Counted from the stretch's first letter, positions 7,245-14,633 are shown. The stretch: 15,690 nt of DNA from an uncultured Bacilli bacterium (GCA_944358565.1 CALVRK010000017.1:1-15690), one strand, 5' to 3'. Made by a program: numbers and translations. The notes: a model not told the origin generated them from the sequence alone.

Positions 7245-7274
7245 ATAATAACATTTGTTAGTATTTTATGTCAA
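7245..7274 (-). promoter_or_regulatory. Strong promoter of the candidate ncRNA
   Basis: On the minus strand a perfect -35 TTGACA (7269-7274), an 18-bp spacer and a -10 TATTAT (7245-7250) predict a start near 7238. No gene start follows until dfx at 6844, beyond a terminator. Confidence 0.75.
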
Positions 7275-7291
7275 TATATTTAGTAAAATTG

Positions 7292-7327
7292 GTCGTTAAA
7301 ATATGTAAAGTGATTAACGACTTTTTT
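7292..7327. terminator. Hairpin after the RelB-like gene
   Basis: GTCGTTAA (7292-7299) pairs with TTAACGAC (7314-7321) around 14 nt; the stem includes the antitoxin stop codon. On the minus strand CAATTTTAC follows (a moderate T tract); on the plus strand six T follow (7322-7327). It probably ends the antitoxin transcript just before the ncRNA promoter. Confidence 0.6.
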
Positions 7328-7565
7328 GATTTCTAAGTTCTGATAAATTTTTGATATCTAATTCTTTTGCAAATAAAGCAATTAAGTGGGCTTGCTGAGA
7401 TTTCTCCAAAGATATTTTAAATGGAATTGCTCTTTCTCTTAAACATTTATATAAGAATATCTTTATAGCAGCATTAAAATTTAATCCTAATTCTTCAAAC
7501 AATTCATCTGCTTGCTTTTTCATATCCTTATCAATTCTAATTGTAACACTTGTATATTCTTTCAT
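7314..7565 (-). CDS. RelB/DinJ-family antitoxin, no partner toxin visible
   Basis: The 83-residue protein opens with SVTIRIDKDMKKQADELFEELGL, the ribbon-helix-helix pattern of RelB/DinJ antitoxins. NAAIKIFLYKCLRERAIPFKI follows, also typical of the family. Such proteins bind operator DNA as dimers and neutralise a RelE/YafQ-type RNase through the C-terminal tail. ATG 7565 is chosen because AAAGGAG lies 11 nt upstream; an in-frame ATG at 7586 would place that site inside the gene, but it overlaps the stop of the small ORF upstream (ATGA) and could be used by coupling. A toxin gene would be expected directly downstream, yet a hairpin and a non-coding unit follow. Either this is an orphan antitoxin or the small ORF upstream is an unrecognised partner. 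Confidence 0.8.
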   Translation of the reverse strand: MKEYTSVTIRIDKDMKKQADELFEELGLNFNAAIKIFLYKCLRERAIPFKISLEKSQQAHLIALFAKELDIKNLSELRNQKSR

Positions 7566-7582
7566 AGGCAATTGTGCTCCTT

Positions 7583-7693
7583 TCATAATTCTTTAAAGTG
7601 TAGAATTGTACTTTTTATTATAATACTAAATAGTTTTTTTATATTCTGTAAAAAAAACATAATACTATCTATTTGATTTTTATCAACATTCAT
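7583..7693 (-). CDS. Small ORF (36 aa), first gene of the antitoxin operon
   Basis: This ORF is short but has every expression signal: a consensus promoter (7718-7746), GGGGGAG 5 nt before ATG 7693, and a TGA stop (7583-7585) that overlaps the upstream ATG of the RelB-like gene as ATGA. The peptide begins MNVDKNQIDSIMFFLQNIKK and is rich in Ile, Phe and Lys. Its hydrophobic second half (about residues 11-33) has interspersed lysines and could form an amphipathic or membrane-associated helix. I do not recognise a family. It could be a leader peptide that couples translation to the antitoxin, the relic of a longer protein, or a small toxin in reversed toxin-first order. Confidence 0.55.
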   Translation of the reverse strand: MNVDKNQIDSIMFFLQNIKKLFSIIIKSTILHFKEL

Positions 7694-7717
7694 ACTAACT
7701 CCCCCTAGTGGTGATGT

Positions 7718-7746
7718 ATTATAACATGGTTAATATTTTTTGTCAA
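7718..7746 (-). promoter_or_regulatory. Consensus promoter of the small ORF-antitoxin operon
   Basis: On the minus strand TTGACA (7741-7746) and TATAAT (7718-7723) are both perfect and 17 bp apart. Start would be near 7711, giving a short leader before the GGGGGAG site. No clear dyad for RelB autoregulation is seen. The 7747-7845 stretch upstream holds no gene. Confidence 0.88.
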
Positions 7747-7837
7747 AATTATCTCGTAAAACAATTTTAATCATAAGGTTTAAGCAGTTATTATTAAAGA
7801 AAGATCTTTAACTTCCTAAATATTTTGACAAAAATTT

Positions 7838-7872
7838 TAAATAAAAATGTAGGACTATTTAAATCCTACATT
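7838..7872 (-). terminator. Terminator after tRNA-Leu
   Basis: AATGTAGGA (7846-7854) and TCCTACATT (7864-7872) form a perfect 9-bp stem with a 9-nt loop. On the minus strand it is followed by T-rich TTTATTTAAAATTTTT. It lies 39 bp after the tRNA and probably ends the long uppS-to-tRNA operon. Confidence 0.7.
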
Positions 7873-7911
7873 AAAATATATTTAACTCATAAGTTTGAGC
7901 TGATTCATTAC

Positions 7912-7998
7912 TGGTGCATGGGATGGGACTTGAACCCACACAAGAAAATTCTCACTACCCCCTCAAAGTAGCGTGTCTACCTATTCCACCACCCATGC
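7912..7998 (-). tRNA. tRNA-Leu(GAG)
   Basis: An 87-nt class II tRNA. The acceptor GCATGGG/CCCATGC, D arm GTG...CAC, anticodon arm CTACT-TTGAGGG-GGTAG, a long variable arm and T loop TTCAAGT are all present, and CCA is encoded. The anticodon GAG reads leucine CUC/CUU codons. It starts 11 bp after the rhodanese stop with no visible promoter of its own, so it is probably cut from the end of the operon transcript. Confidence 0.95.
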
Positions 7999-8009
7999 AT
8001 ATGAACTAA

Positions 8010-8405
8010 CTAATTAGTAGTTAGATCAACATTAAAATTTTCAATACCACCTAAATCATATATTTTTGTATAGCCCATTTTTTCTAAAGTTTTAGCAGCT
8101 TCGCTACTACGCACACCAGTTTGACAATAAACGGCGATTGGTTTATTTTTATCATAATTCACTCTGTTTTCAATTTCATCATTTGGAATATTAACGGCTC
8201 CTTCAACATGAGCCGCTTTATATTCATCAGCAGTTCTCACGTCAATTATAATAATATCTTTATTTTGCATAATTGCAGATATTTCTTTAGAATTTGGGGT
8301 TTGTATTACTGATTTGTTGGCACTACTTAAAGCCATTACTATAATAACAGCTACAGTCAAAATAATTATAATAATTGCAAAGACAATATTTTTGTTTTTT
8401 TTCAT
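8010..8405 (-). CDS. Membrane-anchored rhodanese-like protein
   Basis: Rhodanese domains carry sulfane sulfur as a persulfide on a cysteine. In this 131-residue protein an N-terminal hydrophobic helix (about 7-27) is an uncleaved anchor or signal peptide, so the domain should lie outside the cytoplasmic membrane. The single rhodanese domain (about 40-126) has IIIIDVRTADEY (51-62), HVEGAVNIP (66-74) and the active loop CQTGVRS with Cys94. The length fits single-domain exported rhodaneses of Gram-positive bacteria. It begins 5 bp after the ABC permease, whose last codons hold its ribosome binding site (AAAGGAT), and ends 11 bp before tRNA-Leu. The sulfur donor and acceptor are not shown; the exported thioredoxin-like protein at 952-2088 is a possible but unproven partner. 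Confidence 0.9.
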   Translation of the reverse strand: MKKNKNIVFAIIIIILTVAVIIVMALSSANKSVIQTPNSKEISAIMQNKDIIIIDVRTADEYKAAHVEGAVNIPNDEIENRVNYDKNKPIAVYCQTGVRSSEAAKTLEKMGYTKIYDLGGIENFNVDLTTN

Positions 8406-8410
8406 ATTAT

Positions 8411-9715
8411 CTATCCTTTCAAAGCTTTAAACATTTTCTTCCATAAATCTTTAGATGAGTAATTTAAAATACCAACTTTATAAATACGCATACCAAATTT
8501 TATTAATAACCATATAGTAATTATTAATAAAACAATAGCTATAACAATTTCAAATATACCAATTTGTCCTAAAATTAATAAAGATGGAGCAAGAATTGCT
8601 GATATAAATGGAACAAATGATAAAACTTTAATAAATATTGAACCATCAAATAGGCCAGCCATCATGGCTAAATAGTAGCCAATTAAAGAGATAATAACGA
8701 TTGGCATTTGCATCTGTTGGAAATCTTCAGTATTAGTAGTCATAGAAGCTAAAATGCCAGCTAAAATTGCATAAGCAATAAAGGTTAAGATCATAAGGAT
8801 AATTGTAAGTGGGATAATATAAGTTAAATTAGAAGCAACGTCACTTTTTAAAATCATATCTAAAATTGATGAAATATCAAAATCACCTGTTTGAATATTG
8901 GCACCAATAAGCATTCTAATGACAAATCCTATTATAGCATAAATCACTAATAATGCAGCTTCTAAAAAGACAAATAAATTACTTGCAATAACTTTAGAAA
9001 ATAGATGAATTTTAGGCGGAACATTTGAAATAATAATTTCCATACCTCTCGTTGTTTTTTCATCGTTTATTTCGGCGCCAACCATTTGAACTAAAAACAT
9101 CGTTAAGGCAAAAAATGGAAGAATTAAAATCGGAAAGACAGTACTCATAATCATTTGGACATTTTCATCTTCAGTTTTTTTGTCTTCATCCAAAATCTTT
9201 CTTTCTAAATCAATTGGCGAAGATATTTTAGATAGTTCTTCGGGACTAATGTTACTATCTTCCATAGCAATAACCGTTTTGGTGTCATTTATGATAGTTG
9301 AAATACCAGCATATGAACTAGTATTTATATAACCTTCCGAAGTTAAAGTGGCTTTGATATAATTTTCACTATCATTATCAATTGATAAATACCATGCATC
9401 TTTATTTTTTTTATCTTTAAATATTTCTTCAGAGGATTTCTCTGTTTTTTTTAATTTAAAAGCATTGTCCTCATCGGTAAGATTTTTATAAGTATCGTTT
9501 TGTATAGTTAGAATATCATAAGTTCTATTAGTGTTATCTTGAACATAAACTATTTGAGTTTGATCAAAATCGCCGCCAAAGAAACTTATGATAGAATCCA
9601 TATTTAATAGACCGATGATTATAACAGCAAAAATTGCATTAGCTATGACAAACCATTTAGTGTTTATTTTTCTTTTTAAACTTATTTTAGTTAAATATTT
9701 TAATTTACTTATCAT
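8411..9715 (-). CDS. ABC-2 type transporter permease, NatB/YhaP-like
   Basis: A membrane protein of 434 residues. There is one helix near the N-terminus (about 21-42), a long extracytoplasmic domain (about 45-185), then a group of about five helices from about 190 to 420. The PFFALTMFLVQMVGAEINDEKTTRGMEIIISNVPP stretch, here named only by its key feature of an E-N-D-E-K-T-RG-E segment around 208-228, is the cytoplasmic motif of NatB-type permeases. Together with the ATPase upstream it should form an exporter; sodium, drugs or peptides are all known substrates of relatives, so none is assigned. ATG 9715 is chosen because AGGTGA lies just upstream; an in-frame GTG at 9724 is the longer option. 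The gene overlaps the ATPase gene by 11 bp, a sign of tight coupling. Confidence 0.88.
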   Translation of the reverse strand: MISKLKYLTKISLKRKINTKWFVIANAIFAVIIIGLLNMDSIISFFGGDFDQTQIVYVQDNTNRTYDILTIQNDTYKNLTDEDNAFKLKKTEKSSEEIFKDKKNKDAWYLSIDNDSENYIKATLTSEGYINTSSYAGISTIINDTKTVIAMEDSNISPEELSKISSPIDLERKILDEDKKTEDENVQMIMSTVFPILILPFFALTMFLVQMVGAEINDEKTTRGMEIIISNVPPKIHLFSKVIASNLFVFLEAALLVIYAIIGFVIRMLIGANIQTGDFDISSILDMILKSDVASNLTYIIPLTIILMILTFIAYAILAGILASMTTNTEDFQQMQMPIVIISLIGYYLAMMAGLFDGSIFIKVLSFVPFISAILAPSLLILGQIGIFEIVIAIVLLIITIWLLIKFGMRIYKVGILNYSSKDLWKKMFKALKG

Positions 9716-10604
9716 AGGTTTCACCTACTGTTTCAATAAAAATTTCATTTAAACTGGGCTCTTCAACACTAAATTTAGTAATGTTTTTCCCATTACTGAC
9801 AACTTCAAAAACTTTATTTGCCACACTTTCATCAGCAATTTTTATCTGGTAAGTCAAATTGTTTAAATTTACAGATATTACTCCATCGATTTGTTTTATT
9901 TTATTTTCATCGATATCGCCAACAACTTCAATATTTTTTTTACGATATTTTTGTTTGATATCCTTTAAATTACCAGATAGAACCGTTTGTCCATTTTTTA
10001 AAACAACTAATTTTTTACAAAATAGTTCAACGTGCTCCATACGGTGGGTTGAAAAAATAATGATACTTCCTTTTTCAGCTAATTCTTTTATTTCATTTTT
10101 AAACATTTCAACATTAAATGGATCTAATCCTGAAAAAGGTTCATCTAATATTAATAATTTAGGATTATTAATAATTGCGGTAATAAACTGAATTTTTTGT
10201 TGATTACCTTTTGATAGTTCTTTTATTTTTTTATCTTTATAATTTTGGATTTTAAATTTTGTAAGTAATCTATCTAGTTCTCTCGATACTTCCTTTTCTT
10301 TCATTCCTTTTAAAATACCATAGTAAACACACTGCTCTTTAACAGTCATTTTAGTAAGCAAACTACGTTCTTCGGTTAAAAAGCCAATTTTATCAGTAAT
10401 ACTATAATCAATAGAATGGCCATCTAGGGTTACAGTTCCACTAGATGGTTTTAGTAAACCGACAATCATTCTAAAAGTTGTTGTTTTGCCTGCGCCATTC
10501 ACGCCTAAAAGCCCAAATATTTCACCTGACTTTACTTCGAATGACAAATGATCAACAGCAAGAAAATCACCGTAATATTTTGTTATATTATCTACTTTAA
10601 GCAT
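9705..10604 (-). CDS. ABC transporter ATP-binding protein, NatA/YhaQ-like
   Basis: The ATPase partner of the NatB-like permease, 299 residues. It has Walker A GVNGAGKTT (34-42), a signature LSKGNQQK (130-137) in place of the common LSGGQ, Walker B LLILDEP (150-156) and an H-loop STHRMEH (185-191). The SKGNQQK form is typical of the NatA/YhaQ branch. A C-terminal domain (about 215-299) ends with EPSLNEIFIETVGE, common in ABC-2 exporter ATPases. It starts 8 bp after rseP and overlaps the permease start, so it belongs to the uppS-cdsA-rseP operon. That placement suggests a housekeeping envelope task, but no substrate can be read from sequence. Confidence 0.93.
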   Translation of the reverse strand: MLKVDNITKYYGDFLAVDHLSFEVKSGEIFGLLGVNGAGKTTTFRMIVGLLKPSSGTVTLDGHSIDYSITDKIGFLTEERSLLTKMTVKEQCVYYGILKGMKEKEVSRELDRLLTKFKIQNYKDKKIKELSKGNQQKIQFITAIINNPKLLILDEPFSGLDPFNVEMFKNEIKELAEKGSIIIFSTHRMEHVELFCKKLVVLKNGQTVLSGNLKDIKQKYRKKNIEVVGDIDENKIKQIDGVISVNLNNLTYQIKIADESVANKVFEVVSNGKNITKFSVEEPSLNEIFIETVGETYDK

Positions 10605-10612
10605 ATATTCTC

Positions 10613-11650
10613 CTAACCGATTAATCTTATGATATCGTTATATGTAATTAACAGCATTAAAGCCATCAATAGGAAAAGTCCAACAGCATGAATGGTGTTT
10701 TCAAGTTTTGGATCGACGGGTTTACCTTTTATTTTTTCGATTATGATAAATAATAGTCTTCCTCCATCAAAAGCTGGAATTGGAAGTAAATTGATAAATC
10801 CAACATTGATACTTAATAAAGCTATTAAACTTAATACTGACCAAATACCTGCATCAGCTGCAGTTCCAACAATACCAAAAATTCCAACTGGACCAGCTAA
10901 AGAATTAATACCCAAATTGCCCGTTACTAAATAACCAATAATTAAGATCATTTGATGAATTAAACTAAATGTTTTAGAAAAGGCATATTTTAATGAGGCA
11001 AAAAAACCAGTTTCAACTTCATCAGTAATAGTAAAGCCATATCTATAAATTTCTTCTCCATTTTCTTTAACTTTTTTAGGTGTTAATTCAACTTCAACGG
11101 TTTGACCATCACGATCAACTTCTAAAGTTATATCTTCACCAATATTCACTTGAAGTTCTAAAGCCAAAGTATCATAAGTACTAGCGTTTTTGCCATTTAA
11201 TTTTAATATTCTATCACCTGTTTGCAAGCCTGATGTATAAGCTGGATAATCTTTACTAATTTCACCAACAATTGCTTTATTTTGAGGTGCTCCTGTGAAT
11301 AAAGCAATAATGAAATAAAGGAAAATTGCTAATAAAAAGTTATTCATAATACCAGCAATAACAGTCATGAATTTTTGACCAAAGGTTTTAACACCAAATT
11401 TTTTATCTTTTGGAACTTCTGGATCATCTTCTATTTCTTCTCCGGCCATTTGGACGAAACCACCGATTGGAATTAATCTAATTGAATATTCAGTTTCATC
11501 ATTTTTTCTTGTCCATTTGAAAATTCTTGGCCCCATACCAATAGAAAACTCGTAAACATAAATTCCAGCCTTTTTAGCAAATATAAAATGACCAAACTCA
11601 TGGATTAAAATAATTACTCCTAAAATTAGTATAAAGTATATTAATGTCAT
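10613..11650 (-). CDS. rseP: Site-2 intramembrane metalloprotease RseP/RasP
   Basis: RseP/RasP proteases cut membrane-spanning segments of anti-sigma factors and leftover signal peptides within the membrane. The 345-residue protein has the zinc motif HEFGH (17-21) in the first helix and a PDZ domain at about 125-195 (GLQTGDRILKLNGK). The second active-site motif NLLPIPAFDGGRLL (287-300) supplies the third zinc ligand Asp295. Four membrane helices fit the family. It is preceded by GGGGTGA, 5 nt before ATG 11650, and lies 13 bp after cdsA, as in Bacillus (uppS-cdsA-dxr-rasP), but without dxr between them. That gap suggests the MEP isoprenoid route is absent or encoded elsewhere (inference). Confidence 0.96.
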   Translation of the reverse strand: MTLIYFILILGVIILIHEFGHFIFAKKAGIYVYEFSIGMGPRIFKWTRKNDETEYSIRLIPIGGFVQMAGEEIEDDPEVPKDKKFGVKTFGQKFMTVIAGIMNNFLLAIFLYFIIALFTGAPQNKAIVGEISKDYPAYTSGLQTGDRILKLNGKNASTYDTLALELQVNIGEDITLEVDRDGQTVEVELTPKKVKENGEEIYRYGFTITDEVETGFFASLKYAFSKTFSLIHQMILIIGYLVTGNLGINSLAGPVGIFGIVGTAADAGIWSVLSLIALLSINVGFINLLPIPAFDGGRLLFIIIEKIKGKPVDPKLENTIHAVGLFLLMALMLLITYNDIIRLIG

Positions 11651-11663
11651 TAAATCACCCCTT

Positions 11664-12464
11664 TTATAAAACTGTAATAAAGAACATAAATCCTAGTAAA
11701 ACAAAAATAATACTATCTAATCTATCTAAGATACCACCATGGCCTGGTATTAAATTTGAAAAATCTTTTTTACCAAAGTAACGTTTGATAGCGGAAAATA
11801 CTAAATCACCATATTGTCCTAATAATGATAAGAAAGCACAAATAGCTAATATTTCTAATTTTGGGAAGGTTGGATCTATTACAGTATGGTGGAACATAGC
11901 TCCAACAAAGACCCCCATAAGGGTTCCACCAATCATTCCTTCGACAGTTTTCTTTGGTGATATTTCTTCTAATAATTTATGTTTACCAATAAGCATACCA
12001 GTAATATAAGCGAAGATATCAGTAACCATTGGTATTAGAAGTAAGAATATTAGTAAATTTAAGTCAATTGAACGAACTAAAATTAAAAGTGACATAGAAA
12101 TGCCTAAAAATAATAAAGCTCCAATTAAGAAGAAGGCATCATTAACACTATATTTTGAACGTTCATGATAAAACACAGTTGGTATCAAAAAGGCCATGAA
12201 TAAAGCAGATAAAATTCGATAATCCAAAGTAAAAACACTAGAAATATCTTTTGAATTAGCCATAATTATTATGGTTATAAAAATATATGCAATTAACTGA
12301 ATAAAAATAGGTATTTGTTTTTTAGTAGATTTAGTATCTAAAAACTCTTTTAAAGCGATAATTGCAATAATATAAACACCTACATTAAAAGCCATACCTC
12401 CTAAAAAAATTAAAGGAATTATAATGGCAAGTGCGATAATTGCACTAATTATTCTTTTTTTCAT
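11664..12464 (-). CDS. cdsA: Phosphatidate cytidylyltransferase CdsA
   Basis: CdsA makes CDP-diacylglycerol from phosphatidic acid and CTP, the precursor of phosphatidylglycerol and cardiolipin. The 266-residue, mostly hydrophobic protein has about seven or eight membrane helices and the C-terminal family signature IKRYFGKKDFSNLIPGHGG, ending DRLDS. Start: ATG 12464 is chosen because GGAGGT is 8 nt upstream; an in-frame ATG at 12491 would add nine residues lying ahead of that site. The gene overlaps the end of uppS by 20 bp, so translation is probably coupled. The order uppS-cdsA-rseP is conserved widely and links lipid carrier synthesis, phospholipid synthesis and membrane proteolysis. Confidence 0.96.
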   Translation of the reverse strand: MKKRIISAIIALAIIIPLIFLGGMAFNVGVYIIAIIALKEFLDTKSTKKQIPIFIQLIAYIFITIIIMANSKDISSVFTLDYRILSALFMAFLIPTVFYHERSKYSVNDAFFLIGALLFLGISMSLLILVRSIDLNLLIFLLLIPMVTDIFAYITGMLIGKHKLLEEISPKKTVEGMIGGTLMGVFVGAMFHHTVIDPTFPKLEILAICAFLSLLGQYGDLVFSAIKRYFGKKDFSNLIPGHGGILDRLDSIIFVLLGFMFFITVL

Positions 12465-13176
12465 AATCAATACCTCCAAATCTACGATCACGTTTGGTAT
12501 ATTCTAAGATAGCTTTATCAAATTCTTTTTCATCAAAGTCTGGAAAATAAGTTTTTGGAAAATAAAACTCCGCATATGAATTTTGCCAAAGCATAAAATT
12601 ACTCAAACGTTGTTCACCACTTGTTCTAATCATTAAATCCACAGGTGGCAAATCTTGATACAAATACTTACTAAAATTATCTTCATTCAAATCGTCGATA
12701 TTTAATTTACCATTATTTACATCTTTAACAATTTTTTTAGTGGCATCAATTATTTCTGCATGACCGCCATAATTAAAGCAAATATTAAATATATGATCTT
12801 GATAATCTTTTGTTTCTTCCTCTATTTCTCGCATAGCTTTAATAACATTTAAAGAAAGATTTTCTTCTCTACCTGAGAAAATAGCTTTTATTTTTTCTTC
12901 ATGGCAAAACTTTAGTATTTCTTTTAATTTACCCACTAATAAGTTCATTAAAAAATTAACTTCCCCTTTACTTCTTTTAAAATTTTCTGTAGAAAACAAA
13001 TAAGCACTTAAGTATTTGATGTTCTTAGAAAAAATATAGGCACTTAATCTTTTAACATTTAAAAAACCTTCGTTATGTCCTTCACTTCTAGACATTCCTT
13101 TTTCTGTAGCCCATCTACCATTACCATCAACAATAATGGCAACATGATTAGGAACTTTTAATTTTGAATAATCCAT
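12445..13176 (-). CDS. uppS: Undecaprenyl diphosphate synthase UppS
   Basis: A cis-prenyltransferase that adds isopentenyl units to farnesyl diphosphate to make the C55 carrier for cell-wall precursors. Its presence argues for a walled or at least glycan-exporting cell, unlike true mycoplasmas that lost peptidoglycan. The 243-residue protein has HVAIIVDGNGRWA (11-23) with catalytic Asp17, GH at 33-34 and LFSTENFKR (65-73). Also present are FNYGGHAEI, RTSGEQRLSNFMLWQ and the C-terminal DRRFGG. All conserved diphosphate and metal contacts appear present; the common Met before Asp17 is Val. It is the first gene of the operon, with GAGGT 6 nt before ATG 13176. Confidence 0.97.
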   Translation of the reverse strand: MDYSKLKVPNHVAIIVDGNGRWATEKGMSRSEGHNEGFLNVKRLSAYIFSKNIKYLSAYLFSTENFKRSKGEVNFLMNLLVGKLKEILKFCHEEKIKAIFSGREENLSLNVIKAMREIEEETKDYQDHIFNICFNYGGHAEIIDATKKIVKDVNNGKLNIDDLNEDNFSKYLYQDLPPVDLMIRTSGEQRLSNFMLWQNSYAEFYFPKTYFPDFDEKEFDKAILEYTKRDRRFGGIDYEKKNN

Positions 13177-13201
13177 TTAACTACCTCACTATCCAATATT
13201 A

Positions 13202-13230
13202 ATTATAATATATTTTTACTTTTAAAACAA
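13202..13230 (-). promoter_or_regulatory. Probable uppS operon promoter
   Basis: On the minus strand a perfect -10 TATAAT (13202-13207) is preceded at 17 bp by a weak -35 TTGTTT (13225-13230). The start would be near 13195, about 20 nt before the uppS start codon. Confidence 0.5.
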
Positions 13231-13367
13231 TGTTATTGATGATATTTAAAAAGATTTAGAACAAAAGATAAAATAAATTTTAATATTAACTTACAGTAAA
13301 ATATGCTCTTTCACTCTTCTTAAAACCTTATACTCTATTTCTATTTTACTTATGTCAAAATTTATGA

Positions 13368-13609
13368 TTAGATATGTTGCTTTAAATATAACATGTATTT
13401 TTCTAAACCTTTAAACATCATATTAACTGATGCATTATAATCACGGTCATAATTAGTGTAACATATAGGACATTCCCACTTTCTTATACTTAAATCTTTG
13501 ATTCATAAATCTATCAAATTATACTTCTTGGTATAATTGCTAGTTTAATTAACTCTTCTTGCTTTTCATCAGGATACATTCTAAATACATAACCTTTTAA
13601 TATATTCAT
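13368..13609 (-). pseudogene. TnpB (IS200/IS605 OrfB) remnant with large internal deletion
   Basis: TnpB is the RNA-guided nuclease of IS200/IS605 elements, normally about 370-400 residues. Only its two ends are left. The first 31 codons from ATG 13609 read MNILKGYVFRMYPDEKQEEL, the usual TnpB start, then run to a TGA (13514). In another frame 13502-13368 encodes IKDLSIRKWECPICYTNYDR followed by DYNASVNMMFKGL, the C-terminal zinc-finger and RuvC end (CPxC, then DRDxNAs). Some 300 codons between are gone, including the other active-site residues and the first Cys pair, so the product cannot cut DNA. A promoter and a ribosome binding site (AAGGTGATGG) survive. No intact tnpA or clear guide-RNA end is seen. 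It sits between tsf and uppS, where pyrH and frr often are. The rest of 13207-13745 holds nothing else recognisable. Confidence 0.85.
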
Positions 13610-13638
13610 TCCATCACCTTTTTATCTTTGATGTATTT

Positions 13639-13667
13639 AATATACTGTGAATAATTATATTTGTAAA
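13639..13667 (-). promoter_or_regulatory. Promoter ahead of the TnpB remnant
   Basis: TTTACA (13662-13667), 17 bp, TATATT (13639-13644) on the minus strand, each one base from consensus, about 30 bp before the remnant's start codon. Confidence 0.5.
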
Positions 13668-13722
13668 TAGTCTTTTAAACATTTGTTTGTTTTTTGTTTT
13701 ACAAAGTAAATTTTTATATATG

Positions 13723-13746
13723 AAAAAAAGTACCACTTGGATACTT
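13723..13746 (-). terminator. Terminator after tsf
   Basis: On the minus strand AAGTA(T)CC-AAGT-GGTACTT forms a 7-bp stem with one bulged T, with a run of T into 13723. The stem starts in the tsf stop codon, so rpsB-tsf is closed off from uppS. Confidence 0.75.
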
Positions 13747-14614
13747 ATTTCATTTGTTTTGCTACTTCTTCAGCAAAGTTTTCTTCTCTTTTTTCCATAC
13801 CTTCGCCTACTTCATAACGGTACATAGCAACAATTTTACCACCATTATTTTTAGCATATGTTTTAACGTTAATATCACCATCTTTAACAAATGGTTGTTC
13901 TTCTAGACAAATTTCTTTATAAAATTTATTAAGTCTACCTTGAACCATTTTTTCAGCTATTTCAGCTGGTTTACCTTCATTCATAGCTTGCTCTTTTAAA
14001 ACAGTTTTTTCTTTTTCTACTTCTTCAGCTGGAACGTCAGCTTCGCTTACATAACTTGGACGCATAGCAGCAGCATGCATAGCAATGTCTTTAGCAACTG
14101 TACTATCAGTTCCTTCAGTAATTATTAAAACAGCAATTTTACCACCCATATGAATGTATTCACCAAAGCTTTCATTATCTTTTTTAGTTACTTTAGCAAA
14201 TCTTCTTAGTGATAATTTTTCTCCTATTTTAGCAGTTTTAGCAACTATAAAATCACTAATGGTTCCATCTTCATATGGTAAATTTAAAGCTTCTTCTAAA
14301 GTTTCAACATTGCTTTTAATAATAGTTTTTAATGTTTCACTTACTAATTCCCCGAATTCAGCGTTTTTAGCAACAAAATCTGTTTCAGAATTCATCTCCA
14401 AAATAACAGCATCATTTCCTTCGGTTAAAATAGCAGCTACACCTTCAGCAGCAATTCTATCGGCCTTTTTTGCAGCTTTAGAAATACCTTTTTCTCTTAA
14501 CCAGTCAACAGCCTCATCAATACTACCATTAGTAGCTTCTAAGGCTTTTTTACAATCTAGCATTCCTGCACCTGTTTTTTCTCTTAGTTCTTTTACTAAA
14601 CTTGCACTAATCAT
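13745..14614 (-). CDS. tsf: Elongation factor Ts
   Basis: EF-Ts is the guanine-nucleotide exchange factor that reloads EF-Tu during translation. The 289-residue protein has the N-terminal UBA-like domain (1-55) with the family signature LREKTGAGMLDCKKAL (10-25). TDFVAKN (78-84), which contacts EF-Tu, follows, and then the two core subdomains. Length is normal for a full two-subdomain form. GGGAGGA lies 7 nt before ATG 14614. It follows rpsB by 50 bp, the near-universal order, but with a terminator-like hairpin in between. Downstream pyrH is missing from its usual place. Confidence 0.97.
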   Translation of the reverse strand: MISASLVKELREKTGAGMLDCKKALEATNGSIDEAVDWLREKGISKAAKKADRIAAEGVAAILTEGNDAVILEMNSETDFVAKNAEFGELVSETLKTIIKSNVETLEEALNLPYEDGTISDFIVAKTAKIGEKLSLRRFAKVTKKDNESFGEYIHMGGKIAVLIITEGTDSTVAKDIAMHAAAMRPSYVSEADVPAEEVEKEKTVLKEQAMNEGKPAEIAEKMVQGRLNKFYKEICLEEQPFVKDGDINVKTYAKNNGGKIVAMYRYEVGEGMEKREENFAEEVAKQMK

Positions 14615-14633
14615 ATTTTATCCTCCCTTTATT

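Noticed and set aside
7566..7586. Longer start for the RelB-like protein at 7586
   Set aside because: Its first codons form the AAAGGAG ribosome binding site for ATG 7565, and the extra seven residues precede the usual family start. It is kept only as a possible coupled start.
7590..7910. CRISPR array or other spaced repeats in the AT-rich intergenic regions
   Set aside because: Words such as TATACG and TTGACA recur but without regular spacing or repeat units above 11 bp; they fit promoters and hairpin arms.
12465..12491. Longer start for cdsA at 12491
   Set aside because: The strong GGAGGT site lies after this ATG and 8 nt before ATG 12464, and the extra nine residues are only the shadow of the uppS end.
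13240..13367. Guide-RNA (omega RNA) segment after the TnpB remnant
   Set aside because: The stretch downstream is AT-rich with no compact hairpin set or recognisable element end, so a functional guide RNA cannot be supported.
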